A DNA stretch of 64,000 nt from Linnemannia hyalina (taxonomy: Eukaryota; Mortierellomycota; Mortierellomycetes; Mortierellales; Mortierellaceae), in assembly GCA_019671135.1 (NCBI GenBank), contig JAHRHY010000005.1, positions 2,714,001-2,778,000 on the forward strand, in the 5' to 3' direction. Both the position numbers and the translations under genes were made by a program. Shown piece by piece: positions 10,761 through 21,467 of the stretch; the first letter of the stretch is position 1; every line of letters starts with the position of its first letter. Below the pieces are notes generated by a model. That model was not told the origin of the DNA and did no database searches. It worked only from the letters and a program-made list of their open reading frames with translations.

Positions 10761-12412
10761 ATGCCTTCCACTCGCTCTCACCGTGTCACTCTTACTACCC
10801 TTCCACCCCCGATGTCTCTCCTTCGTGGACGTGGAACCGGTCTCCAAAGGTCGACAAGCTGTTACTGCCCCTACTATAAATGAAAACAAACAGTAATTTT
10901 AGGGCAAACAGACCACAATTGCTCGGATTGCCGCCTCTTTGCAGCACAACTCCTAATTTATAATAGCGATAACTGCGAAACAAGCTTTGATACTATTTCA
11001 GACGAGGGTGCTTACGCTGCAATTGCTGACGTGGTTCAACAGTTCGAGACTACAAGTCAGACAACGGTTGAGTGGGAGGGTGAAGGGAGTGAAGATGGGT
11101 CATCGATCAGGCGGCGGAGGCATTGGTAACGGGAGAATGCTTCCAGCCTAAGGCCTACTATTATGATCCATTTAGGTAACATAAGCAACAACGACGACCT
11201 GCTGAAGGAGAAAAGCCCGCTGACACAGGTTGTCCCAGTTACGCATGATTGTAGCACCCACGCATGGTTCCAGCCCGGCGCCAACCATTCCGACCCATTT
11301 AGGTAACATGAGCGAGCTATTGCCATCGCATTGCATGGTGCTCCTCAGTCCTCTGCTATGATATGTAATACTTGCAGAGAACTCCATCACCATTGTTTAC
11401 AACTCATCCGGATTGCCTTATGAGCAGACAGCGCATGATCGTTGCAGAATCTCTTGCTCCTACTCCTTCTACGATCCTTGCTGCTTCCGTTGCTCCTGTT
11501 GCTCCTGCTGATCTAAGTGTTTTTGGAAATAGAATAGCTGTTAAGAATCAGGACAACACAGTGTACATGATCATGGGATCGATGAGCGTGGTATGCTCTC
11601 ATTGTGTGCTTTACATTGGATAGAGGTAACCGTCTACGCGGCCCCTTCATGTGCAGAGGATATAAAAAGGCATATAAAAAATATCCAAAGTCCAAGGAAC
11701 GGAGTGTTGACTTCCATAACTGGCATATCTCTTCATAGTGGGCAACAGAACACAGAATAAAATAGCAATAGACAGCACAAGAATTTTTAAAATGTAATCT
11801 CTCCCCTGTATTTCACGACAAAGATACAGTTGGGAATACAAGTGCTTTAGATGATCACATACAAGAACTACTCTGTCGAATCTTGCAGTGAGGGTTACAG
11901 GTTAATAGTAGATGGACATATTCAAGAGTTTGGTGTGCGAAAAATAAGAAGACTTTGTTGTTTGGAGAATAGGTTGGTGTTTAGTAGGATAGTTAAACAA
12001 AAAATGTTACAATGGTTGTCTTATATGCTTGGTATCATATATACATTCTCCTCTAATGGACGCGGTGGATATCGTCAAGATCTGCAGAGATGTAACAAAC
12101 ACCATATGATAATTTGGACTTGAAAGGCCTCCTACGATATTACCTACAACTATTCTACATCCTCCTTTATTTTTATTGATACCCGATTTAATCACTTCTT
12201 TTGAAAACGCAGGAGTGTGTTGGACGTACAATCGCCAATCTACGCTTCTCTGCTGTCTAAGAGTCAAAACGCCGGTCATTAAGCTTCCCTTGATGAATTA
12301 CAAAGCCTTTCAGAGGTGGTACCTTTTTCTCCGGGCTATTTCTTGCAACCATCCGGACCTTCAACAATGCCATTGCCTTTACGTCCTTTGGTACCAGCTC
12401 AAAGAACCGTGA
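10761..12412 (+). pseudogene. Remnant of N-terminal region of a Helitron protein
   Basis: Starting at an ATG encoding MPSTRSHRVTL, discontinuous frames show a cysteine-rich CYCPYYK piece, a repeated THAWFQPGANHSDPF-like segment, a zinc-knuckle-like CNxC...H...DC cluster (clearer in Helitrons B and F) and a CSHC...W...CC pattern after a possible intron ending near 12210. That pattern resembles the region that precedes the Helitron-like N domain. Helitrons B, C and F carry the same order. The Rep nuclease and helicase are absent, so this looks like the leftover of a deleted autonomous parent. Frame breaks make the exon structure uncertain. Confidence 0.45.
11638..12131. repeat. Nested repeat S inside Helitron A
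   Basis: Helitron C reads straight through TCTACGATATT, whereas Helitron A is interrupted after TACG by about 490 bp and resumes with TACG, suggesting a 4-bp target duplication. The insert starts CGGCCCC and ends GGCCTCC. A related copy is inserted at another site in Helitron F (from about 45690), and a diverged piece lies at 55590-55730. No protein is recognised. Confidence 0.5.
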
Positions 12413-13133
12413 CATGCATTGACAGAGGGAAGCAAAAAGAAAAAAGGTATTGCAAGTGCGATAGAAGACTTTGCAAGGATGGAGATATGGCACGTACGTT
12501 GCAAGGGCGACGGTCGAATAGGGGAAGACCCAAGAAATAACAGCTCGAGAAGAAGGCGGGTTTGAGCAAGGGAGGGAAACCGACAGGGACAGGATTTGGC
12601 CCGCCAAGGCAACGAGTCGATTTGTCAAACAAAGTCTGAGTGAGGCGGACGAGAAGGTTGTACAACATTTACATGGTAAGATGGTATTGCATTTAAAGGA
12701 CAGAAAGGAGACTGCTGTATAATATCTTTGACCCGAGATCTCGACTAATCACACCTGACAGGTCGCGTTGGGGATGCGGGGGGCTGGCTCGGTGTTCGCC
12801 ACTTCATGGCATTCATACGACCCAAGTTGTGTAACTATAGGCATTCGGGCTCCCAGGGGTCCCGTCTCACACCTCCTTCCCGTGGCCATGGCTTGGATCA
12901 GTCAGGCCTGGCACGCCGTCACGAGTTGTGGAAATATGACGTCAAAAAATAAGGAAGGGAGGGCAAAACGAAAAAAAAAGTGAAGGCAGAAAAAAAAATC
13001 AAATAGAAAAGCGAGAGAGAAATGAGGAACTGACAATCACAAATAAACTTTGCAATAATCAACCACCACCACTTTTTTGTCAATTTACACTTGCCTCACA
13101 CCTCCGCGAGCGAAGCCGCGGGTACCATTCTAG

Positions 13134-14576
13134 TTGAGAGATACAAAGGATAAACTTTCAATACGCACTCACGATATAAACCTGTATCTTTCAGTAAGTG
13201 AGGATGAGGGAACGAGAGACTTTTCTAGGAACATTGTGTTTAATAAAAGTGAGTTATGAACCGAAGACTAAGCTAGGTACAGACTATGGGTATTGATATA
13301 TTTACGGGAGCCAGGATGGATCCTTGTTACTTCTAGTATTTTCGAGAGAGTGATGTCTAATTAACCAGCTATTAGTCACTAGTCAGGCATGGAACCTGTC
13401 GATGTTTGGTGGCGCTAGAAGGATCGAGAGGTTGGTGGCATTGGTGATGTTTCAGATATTAGAGGGAAACTCTGATAAAGTCTATGGTATCCAGGACGAT
13501 GATGATGTGGCTTAGAAGGCGATGAAGATGTGGTTTAGATGTGAGGTGGTTTAGATGTGAGGTGGTTTAGATGTGAGGTGGTTTAGATGTGAGGTGGTTT
13601 AGATGTGAGGTGGTTTAGATGTGAGGTGGTTTAGATGTGAGGTGGTTTTAGATGAAAAGGTGGTTAGATGGGGAGGTGGTTAGCTGGGGAAGGTGGTTAG
13701 TTGGGGAGGTGGTTAGATGGAGAGCAGGCTGTTGTTATATAATCGTTGTACTTTTGATGCTGCCTTTGATTTTGAACCTGGGTATTTCCCCTTGAAGTTA
13801 TCCTGTATTGCCGATGGTGTTGTCGCTTGGTTTTGTTCCTTTGAAGCCATTATTTAATGCTACCCCTTGAAGTTGTCCCTGATGTTCCCCTTTTAATTAT
13901 CTCCTGATCTCTTTTTTTTGAAACTATGGACCCTTTGCAATCGCATCATGCTTTCTAAGCGTATCAACTATCTGCGTCTAGTAGATCAATATGCCTCCCT
14001 TCCCCTCCCCTCCCAAAGAGTGATTGAGATTTTGAAAGGCTAATATAATTCTGAGGATTGGATTGTCGCCTTGCGGTACGGGTTTATTTTTAGTTTACCC
14101 CTTTTTATTAAATGAAGAAGTGCACCGTGCTTTGGCAAATCCACAACTGTGGAAACGCCAACATCAGAGTGGGTTGTGCTCAGCATATGATCCCCTCTGA
14201 TGTGTGTAATAAAGAAATAGACTCTTTCTTCCCATTGACTTCAACCCATATACATTTCAATATCATCCCCTTCAATTTTGTTTTCATCTCACTTTGATGA
14301 TATAAAAGATGACCATGTCCTGCTCGCTTTTTATCTTCCTCGTCCACCTCCACCCGCAAGCAAGGTTAGTGATCCATCCAATCCTTTTCTTCATTGACGT
14401 TCCATGTGTGTGTACGATTTGCTCTATTTCTTCTTTCTCATAACCAAGCCTGCATACACTCATTACCTTCAATTTTTCAAGAATCCGTCATCAGAGTCAA
14501 GCCACGCCGTATCATCACTCCATCCACAACATATACCACTTGTTGCCCCTCTCATCCTGAAGACAGCAACAGAGCA
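13134..14576. other. Non-coding flank between Helitron A and the deacetylase gene
   Basis: No gene is seen. The stretch begins at the T that follows the Helitron CTAG, contains the 16-bp minisatellite (13531-13642) and leads into the deacetylase promoter. Small open frames at 14112-14297 and 14394-14633 have no recognisable content. The left-arm mirror is 2225-3667. Confidence 0.6.
13531..13642. repeat. 16-bp minisatellite, about 7 units (right arm)
   Basis: This mirrors the array at 3159-3270; the unit on this strand reads TGGTTTAGATGTGAGG. The two arrays have the same unit number, which supports a very recent common origin because such arrays normally change length quickly. Confidence 0.9.
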
Positions 14577-14583
14577 TATATAA
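14577..14583 (+). promoter_or_regulatory. TATA box of right chitin-deacetylase copy
   Basis: TATATAA lies 79 bp upstream of the ATG, a plausible spacing for a short 5' UTR. Confidence 0.45.
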
Positions 14584-14661
14584 GACTCTGTACCCCCTGT
14601 TCATCTTACCATTATTCTCCAACTTTTCTTTAATCCCGAAGCAGACCCACCTATTCCCCAA

Positions 14662-15600
14662 ATGATGTCACGTATCATTCCCTTAGCTATCGCAGTTACC
14701 TACTTTCTTCTGGCAGCATCTCCTTCAAACGCATGTGATCCACCACCTCTAGCTCAAGTAATCGAGCACTGTACCAAACCAAACACCGTGGCACTCACAT
14801 TTGACGATGGCTCATACATATACATGAACGACATAGTCAAAACATTGAACAACGCCACTGCCAAGGGAACGTTCTTTGTGAATGGAGATAACTACGACTG
14901 CATCTATAGTGGAGGCAGCATCGCAAGGCTCAAGAATGCTTATAATAATGGTCATCAAATCGCCTCGCACACCTGGTCCCATTCGGATCTAACTACGCTG
15001 AGTAAAGACCAGATCAACAATGAAATGTCGCTAGGTAAGTTTAAGGCAGAGATGAGCAATGCTGAATAAGGGCAGTCGAAGCAATCCTCAATTACATACT
15101 AAAGTAACTTTTTTTTACACCCACCAGTGGAGCAAGCGATAAAGAGAATCACTGGTGCCACCCCAGCTTTCATGCGCCCTCCATATGGAGCATACAACAA
15201 TCTGGTTCTCGAAGTCGCTGGTGCATTGGAAAACAAAGTTGTCTACTGGGATTTCGACTCGGGAGATAGTACTGGTGAGTTTGAGTAATCTAGTCCAGCC
15301 AAAGAGTGCAGTTTAAACATTGTAAAAGTCCCTCCCTCTAACCTGCCATTGCTTTAAACAGGGTCTTCGGTTGCCCAATCGAAAGCATTGTACGATAGAG
15401 CTATAGTCAATCGACCAAGCACTATTCTTGCTCTTAATCATGAAACCAAGGACACGACAGCACATGATTTGCTCCCATACGTGATCAAGAAGCTTCAGGC
15501 TGCAGGGTATAAACTTGTGACCGTTGCTGAATGCCTTGAACTGGCGCCTTACAAGAACGTGGGTCCTCCGGCTGCTCTCGATAGCAGCTGGCATTGTTGA
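14662..15600 (+). CDS. Chitin deacetylase-like secreted polysaccharide deacetylase (right copy)
   Basis: Three exons, 14662-15034, 15128-15274 and 15362-15600, join in frame (phases 1 and 1) to give 252 residues. Introns are 93 and 87 bp with GTAAGT/CCAG and GTGAGT/ACAG borders. The N-terminal 25 residues form a signal peptide. The deacetylase signature follows: TFDDGS, HTWSH, RPPYGAYN, YWDFDSGDS and LNHE; the metal triad Asp-His-His and the catalytic Asp and His are all present. The protein is short for fungal chitin deacetylases because it lacks extra binding or anchor regions; no GPI signal is apparent. Expected role: de-N-acetylation of chitin at the cell surface. I chose the first of two adjacent Met codons (MMSR). 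Confidence 0.9.
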
Positions 15601-15887
15601 AATGGCGCATAAACATACTGTATTGGCCCATGTTTCTTTCCCTTCCTGCTTTCTGTTCATCTGTTCCTCCACCCCCTCCCCCAGCGTTATGCGCTGGCTT
15701 AAGACCCTAGCACCCACTTTAATTACACCCATAAAGGCAATAGTTGTCTCTTTTCTTCAAACGAATTAAAACATATCAGTCATATACTTTTACCGCTAGA
15801 GCATTACACTCACTTGAAACAAGTTACGAGACAAGAACGTTGTCCTATGGCATAAAAAGAACAAACTCTTATTTCATGTACGTGTAA

Positions 15888-18800
15888 CTAGAAGTACCCG
15901 CGCTTCGCTCGCGGAGGTGTTGGTAAAAAAAAGGGAAGAAAAGCGAAATGGATGTGGTAATATTTATTTCTCTCTGTTACTCTCTGCCTTGCTCCTTACT
16001 CTCATTTTTTTTTTTATTATTATTTTCAGTCACTCAGGGCAAGAATCTCTGGGTAAACAACATTTGTTGTACAGCCATATGGTGTATCGGGATCCTCCCT
16101 CTCAATCAACACATGCACATTGTTCTTGTTCGTCACTCGAGATAAGGCAACGTACAGTTGACCATGGGCGAATACCGGCTTCTTGAGATGGATACCAACG
16201 GTGTCTAAAGTTTGACCTTGGGACTTGTTGATCGTCATTGCAAAGGCGGGTCGGATAGGGAACTGGAGTCGTCGGAACTTAAACGGCATATCGAGGTCAG
16301 AAGGGCAGATCGGGATGCGGGAAAGGAATACTTGATTGCCGGCATGTGTTCCTGTAATGATGGTGGCTCCCAAGACGTACCGGGAGAGAGACGTAAATAT
16401 CAGTTGCGTACCATTACAAAGTCCTTCCTGGTGCATGAGGTTTCGAAGGAGTATGACAGGACAACCCACGGTCAATCTCAGGCGGTGAGGAGGGAGCGAA
16501 GATGACTTGAGGCTGTTCAAAAACTCGATAGGAAACAGAGCGTCCACTCTATCGTCCTCTTTGTCGATGATGGAGTCCTGCGAGAGAAACTCTCTTGATT
16601 CCCCTTCTATGGCTGACATGATGTGGTTGTTGATTTCATCGACGTTGTCGTTTGTTGGACAGAGCACTGCGCGATTATTGAGATACTGGGCATTGCCAAT
16701 ATTTCGCCGGAGATCAGGGTAGACCTTGGCAATGAGATCGCCAATGTTGGCATTGGCTGGCATCACCATCTGGGGTGGAAGTGTGATGGTGGTGGAGATC
16801 CTGTGGTCTGGAGACGGGCCAGGAAGAGTTCCTTCTCCGACTTGAAGAAGCCAGTTTGCAAACGCGATCTGTTCCTCAATGTCGGGAGCGTCGGCATTTC
16901 TAAGGAGGCGCATATTGACGGAAAGATGAAGGTGTTGAATATGGTGCCAGAGTGGAGATCGTTTAAAGCAGGCTCCAATGGTTTCCTCTCTGCGGCCTTG
17001 CTTGACGACTGGAGGAATCTGCCTAAAGTCGCCGCCGAAGACTATGAGCTTTCCTCCAAAGGGACGGTGTTCGTTCGCAGGGTCTATAGTCTTCATCAGG
17101 TCTTTGAGAGTGCGATCTACAGCCTCAAAGATATGCCTATGCGTCATAGGAGCCTCGTCCCAGACAATGATCTTGGCCCGGATGAGAAGATTGGTGATTT
17201 CTGACCTGTGGTTGACTGAACAAACACTATCCTCGTGGGTGAGGACGGGAATCTTGAAGCGTGAGTGAGCGGTTCTTCCGCCTTGTAGGAGTAATGCGGC
17301 GATTCCAGATCCAGCGACGGCAAGAGCGATATTGCGATTTGACCGGACCATAGACAGGATAAGGGAGTACAAAAAGGTCTTTCCTGTACCTGCGGGACCA
17401 TCGATGAAGTATGCCTCGGAAGAGTTCATCTCATAGGAGTGCTTGATTCGGTCGTATGCCTCCCTTTGATCTGCGTTGAGTGACTGCTCCATCATGGCGA
17501 ACTCCTCAGCGCTTGGCAAAGGGTAATTCAACTCGTCTGCAATATATGCATTTGCGTTGGGACCATCCTGCTCCAGTATGATGGGCTCGGGCATGCCTTC
17601 ATAGTCATTGAGAGTCTTGCCGAGGTTTCTCAGGAGAACTTGTAAGTGAATCAAGGCAGCATTTGCACGCTGGTCTGCAAAGGATGTCCGCTGCTCCAGA
17701 CTGGTAGCGTCACGTTCCCTTGGATGGAGATCATCAGACAGTTCATTGCGTAAGGTGGTCCAAAGCTGAGCAGGATCTCTTGGGTTGCAAAAGGCAAGGA
17801 TCTTTGCAAAAAGGGAGCGGAGTTGGTATCCCGTTTGACTGACAGCGGCATCCCAAAGACAGTTCTCCCACTCGCGATCGTCTTGAACCATGCCAAGGGC
17901 GATGCAGGCGGCCTTGGACGTGGGATGGACCACGTTTTCAACTGTTCTCAGGTCCTCAAACGATTTAGGACTTGGTACCGAAAGCAGCAGCAACCGTAAA
18001 TAAAACAGATCTCCTGCGGTATCATGCACAAAAAACAGTCGGCCGACCGTACACCCTCTCTGCCTGAGCTTTCCATCGCTTTTCCTTCTTGACATAAACG
18101 TGGGTTTGAGGAAAGCTATGGTACATTGATGGCGGCTCATCAGGATGGTGGCTGTTGTAGTCAAAGAATGCAGTCAGCGTACTGCGCTCCAGTGCGGCTC
18201 TTTCTAGGACATCGGCGGTGGGTTCGTCCGAGCGGAAGGCGTGAATGAACTGACCGGAAAGATGCAAATGCAGCCTGGTGACAGATGGATAGGCACTGTG
18301 CAAGCGAAATCCGAATATACGCCAAGCAGACTCGGAGGCAGAGATTAGCGACCGTCGATGAAATCAAGGATCTCATTAGCTTCTGGCACAGGCAGATCAC
18401 CGGCGGCCTGAGCTCCATCTTGTGCCGGCTGTTGAATTACAACAGTGGCTCGATCATGGCCCTTGTAGACGTACTTGTACAGATACTTGACGGCAGTGGA
18501 AGAGGTGCAGCTTTCGACGTTGATATGAGCGCCGTACTTTGCAGCCAGATATGGGTTATGCGGAACGACCCAACGGTTGTCAATCTCGAAATCTCCCCGG
18601 CCATCGATCCTGATCGTCCTTCCATCCATGCGGCGCCGGTACTGTGGATATCCATTTGGTCCATTTGTAGTGTTTGCGAGGAAAGGCTTGGGATAGCCTT
18701 TGGTACACACACCGTTCTCCATGCATGGAGAGTTCCTATTTGCCGGTCCACATGGGCCATGGATCATTGTTTTCTTGACGGTCTCATAGGCGGCCGGTTG

Positions 18801-20283
18801 AGTTGCAGGGTCGGGAATCTCGGCAGAGATGTATTTGTCGTAGTTCGCAGGCAATCCAGGCTTGTGCCTCGGGGCTCATGATGAGCAGAATGTGTGCGTG
18901 GGGGAGTCCTCGTTTCTGGAACTCAATGACGTGAATCATGCCGACGACCTTCCCGAGGACTTGCTTTTTCAACAGATCATGCAGGAGTTTCTTCAGCTTG
19001 ATATGAAAGACGCGGGTTGTCAGGTCCGGACGGTCAGCCGCTGTTTGGTTTGGGAAAAGTTCAGACGTGATTTCGGGCCCTTGGGGTTACAGGTAAAAGT
19101 GACGAAATAATCTGGCGTCGATTCGAATGTACGGACGATGGCCATTGCATCTTGGTACAACTGTTGCATGTATCGGGGTCCACCGACATGACTTGAAGGC
19201 AGGACGATCCGTCTTCCAACGACAGCGGCGTCGACATCCCCAGCATTAACCGCATCCTGTAAGCCTGTGGAGATATTATACCCCTCCCCAAAAAAAAAAA
19301 ATTAGAATTGTGAGAATGACCATCAAGTGATTTTCAATGCGCCTTCAACATCTCAAACGTGGCTCCCTTGATTACCTGAGTACAGCCCATACACCTGGTG
19401 ATGGAGGAAGAAGACGAAGAGGAAGAGGACGAAGAGGAAGAGGAGGACGAAGAGGAAGAGGAGGACGAAGAGGAAGAAGTGGAAGGGGTGATAGTATTGG
19501 GTTTGGGTTTGGCGGTGATGGTGCGCTTGCGCTTGGTGGCGGGGGGATCGGGTTTGGGTTTGGTGGTAGTGTTGGCGCGCTTGCGCTTGGTGGAAGTGGA
19601 AAGCGAGGAGGGTGCGGAGGGATTGGTAGCAGTAGAGAACGTGACAGTCTTGGTCGGCCGCAACCTTGTTGAGCTAGTCGCCTTGGTCCGTCAATATCCA
19701 TTCAAGTTCATAGAAGGAGAGACATCGACATCGGAGGTGGAAGTAGGAGGAATACGGCGATTGGAAGGCATGTTGGTGATAGGTCAGGTGTGGTCAAAGT
19801 GTGGCGGACGTGAGGGGTGGAGGTAAAAAGAGAAAGAAAAGGCAAAAACGCGAACGACATAACATTTAACGTTATTACGTCGTTAACGGAAAAAAAAAGT
19901 GAGCTGGAGCTGTCTGTGGCACATGGCTCCTTTTGTCGATTGCACACAGCGGAGAACCTCCTATGTGGTTTGTTAAGGAGAAAGAAAAGGCATTGGCTCG
20001 CTCCATTTAATTTTCGATACCCCGTCTAATGTCTTACTCCCCTTTTTTTTAGGCTTCTTGATAACACCTCCGTTTTTATCGACAAAAATTATTTCGCGGA
20101 GCCAGCATCAGAACCCCGTGTCGCGCCTTGGCAATCCCCCATGGTTCTTCAGCGTCAGACCCAACATGCACACACAATCACACACACCTCACACACATCG
20201 ACTTTTTCACTTGACACATGACGGACGACTGTGACTGGGAAGTATAAATCAGGTGACATGCAGCGAATTTGTACTATTTGATA
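15888..20283 (-). mobile_element. Helitron E (Rep/helicase carrier)
   Basis: The 3' end is CTAG at 15888-15891, preceded on the minus strand by the CGCGAGCGAAG-type hairpin (one C shorter than the other copies) and followed by T. The 5' tip abuts the CTAG of R1 at 20284 and reads TATCAAATAGTACAAATTC, so the canonical TC is displaced by two bases. TCACCTGA lies about 28 nt inside. It carries a decayed Rep/helicase gene (16026-19775) and is the first member of the head-to-tail array. Confidence 0.75.
16026..19775 (-). pseudogene. Helitron Rep/helicase (frameshifted)
   Basis: The order from the N-terminus is: MPSNRRIPPTST start (about 19775), serine-rich basic region with a CMGC motif, Helitron-like N domain (YMQQLYQDAMAIVRTF, YFVTFTCNP), HUH nuclease block (VIEFQKRGLPHAHILL), a VVPHNPYLAAKYGAHINVE block, then a PIF1-type helicase intact from 16026 to about 18045. 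Helicase motifs visible are GPAGTGKTF (Walker A), WDEAPM (motif II), FGGDFRQIPPVV, NKSQGQTLD and YVALSRV. Single-base frame changes near 19076, 18865, 18347 and 18040 break the N-terminal half, so the element is probably inactive although every main block is present. HUH nucleases of this family nick and rejoin DNA for rolling-circle transposition. Confidence 0.85.
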
Positions 20284-21461
20284 CTAGAAAGGTTGCCCGT
20301 GGGCGATGCCACGGGTGCCGGAAGTTGCTGTAAGGGGATCTGGGGTGAGGGGTGTGGGTCTTTGAAGGGTCTTTGAAGGGTCTTTGAAGAAGACTCGTTT
20401 AAAGATACAGGTGCCACTTGCCTATTACCTTTTTCCTTTTTCAAGTGTAATGTGACTGTAAATTTTTCACAACTACCTGTGGCCAATGGTATGCTTGGGG
20501 AATGTAGAGCTCATACTTGTCGAGTTTCCTGTTGTGCCATAAAGAATAATATCCCTGGTCCCAGCTGGGCCCAGCTGACCTCCCTTATTAGATAGTCATC
20601 TTAGTAGCTGAGGAGCCATCCCCCTGGCCTTGTTAGTATTCATTATTCTCTCGGGTCACCCTCACTCGCAGTATATTCAAGATATCCTTGACTGCCCTTT
20701 GCTCTACATCACGCCAGAGGATTTCTTGCTTTTTAGTAGGCTTGCGAAAAGGCTCGTTCACAGCATACTGGCGCTTTGCGCTAGATGGCCCAGACGGCCA
20801 CGCTCCAGCGGTCGCTTCCTTTTGCCGCAGGCGGCAATAGGGATCTGACAGCTACAGCTTTGCCCTTACGAAGTACTGGGGCTTTGCGCAAGAAAGTCTC
20901 TCTGGTTCGGGCTACGCCCTCATATCCTCTTGTCCCGTGCCCGTACGCTCGCTGCGCTCACAGGATACTGGCGCGCTTTGCGCAAGATACTCTTAATGGC
21001 CTTGCCCGTGACCATCGCTCGCTTCGCTTACAAAGTACGGGTGCTTGGCGCAAAAAAGGTCCTCTGGTTCGGGCTACGCCCTCACATCATCTTCTCCCTT
21101 TCGTACCCGTGCGGTCACAACATACTGGCGCTTCGCGCAAGATACTTTCGATTGTCTCGCCAGGGCGCGCGCCCGTGACCATTGCTCGCTGCGCTCACAT
21201 CCTCTTCAAAGCCCCTTGATTCGGGCTACGCCCTCATATCCTCTTAGCCCGTGCCCGTACGCTCGCTGCGCTCACAGGACACTGGCGCGCTTCGCGCAAG
21301 ATACTCTTGATGGCCTTGCCCGTGACCATCGCTCGCTTCGCTCACAAAATACTGGCGCTTCGCGCAAGATACTGGTGAGGGCCACGGCCCTCACAACATT
21401 TTTAGTTCGGGCTCCGCCCTCACGTGATTTAACTAAAAAAATCGTTATTTTTTTAAAGAGA
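20284..21461 (-). mobile_element. Non-autonomous Helitron R1 (hairpin-rich family)
   Basis: The 3' end is a hairpin (CCCGTGGCATCGCCCACGGG), the linker CAACCTTT and CTAG at 20284-20287. The 5' tip is TCTCTTTAAAAAAATAACG at 21461, with a TCACGTGA box 35 nt inside. The body has no protein gene. Instead it carries about twenty short GC-rich palindromes of the type GGGCTACGCCC, GCGCTTCGCGC, CGCTCGCTGCGCTCAC and GAGGGCCACGGCCCTC, separated by 10-40 bp. The small frames seen in it are by-products of these repeats. Confidence 0.75.
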
Positions 21462-21467
21462 CTAGAA

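Larger units (their letters stand above)
10293..13133 (+). mobile_element. Non-autonomous Helitron A (complete, right arm)
   Basis: The element starts TCTACTAATACAAA (preceded by A) and ends with the hairpin CCGCGAGCGAAGCCGCGG, the linker GTACCATT and CTAG (followed by T). That meets the Helitron rules for both tips and the A|T insertion site. A TCACCTGA box lies 27 nt inside the 5' tip. Internal features are a TG/CA microsatellite (about 10370-10432), two tandem copies of a GGTAAGCAGATCTGCCGG-type motif (10502-10590), a TTTCC microsatellite, a gene remnant from 10761, and the nested S repeat. There is no Rep or helicase. It is nearly identical in its 3' half to Helitron C (25541-28481). Confidence 0.85.
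10522..15917. repeat. Right arm of large inverted duplication
   Basis: This is the reverse complement of 883-6268. It starts within Helitron A (whose first 230 bp have no mirror partner) and ends inside the 3' hairpin of Helitron E. The near-perfect identity over 5.4 kb implies a recent duplication, ongoing gene conversion, or an assembly fold-back. Confidence 0.95.

Noticed and set aside
19334..19663. Poly-serine protein as a separate gene
   Set aside because: It is the low-complexity N-terminal part of the Helitron E Rep/helicase frame; the opposite-strand Glu/Gly-rich frames are its shadows.
16026..19775. Introns explaining the frame changes in the Helitron E Rep/helicase
   Set aside because: The protein sense continues across each break within a few bases, leaving no room for an intron; single-base indels are simpler.
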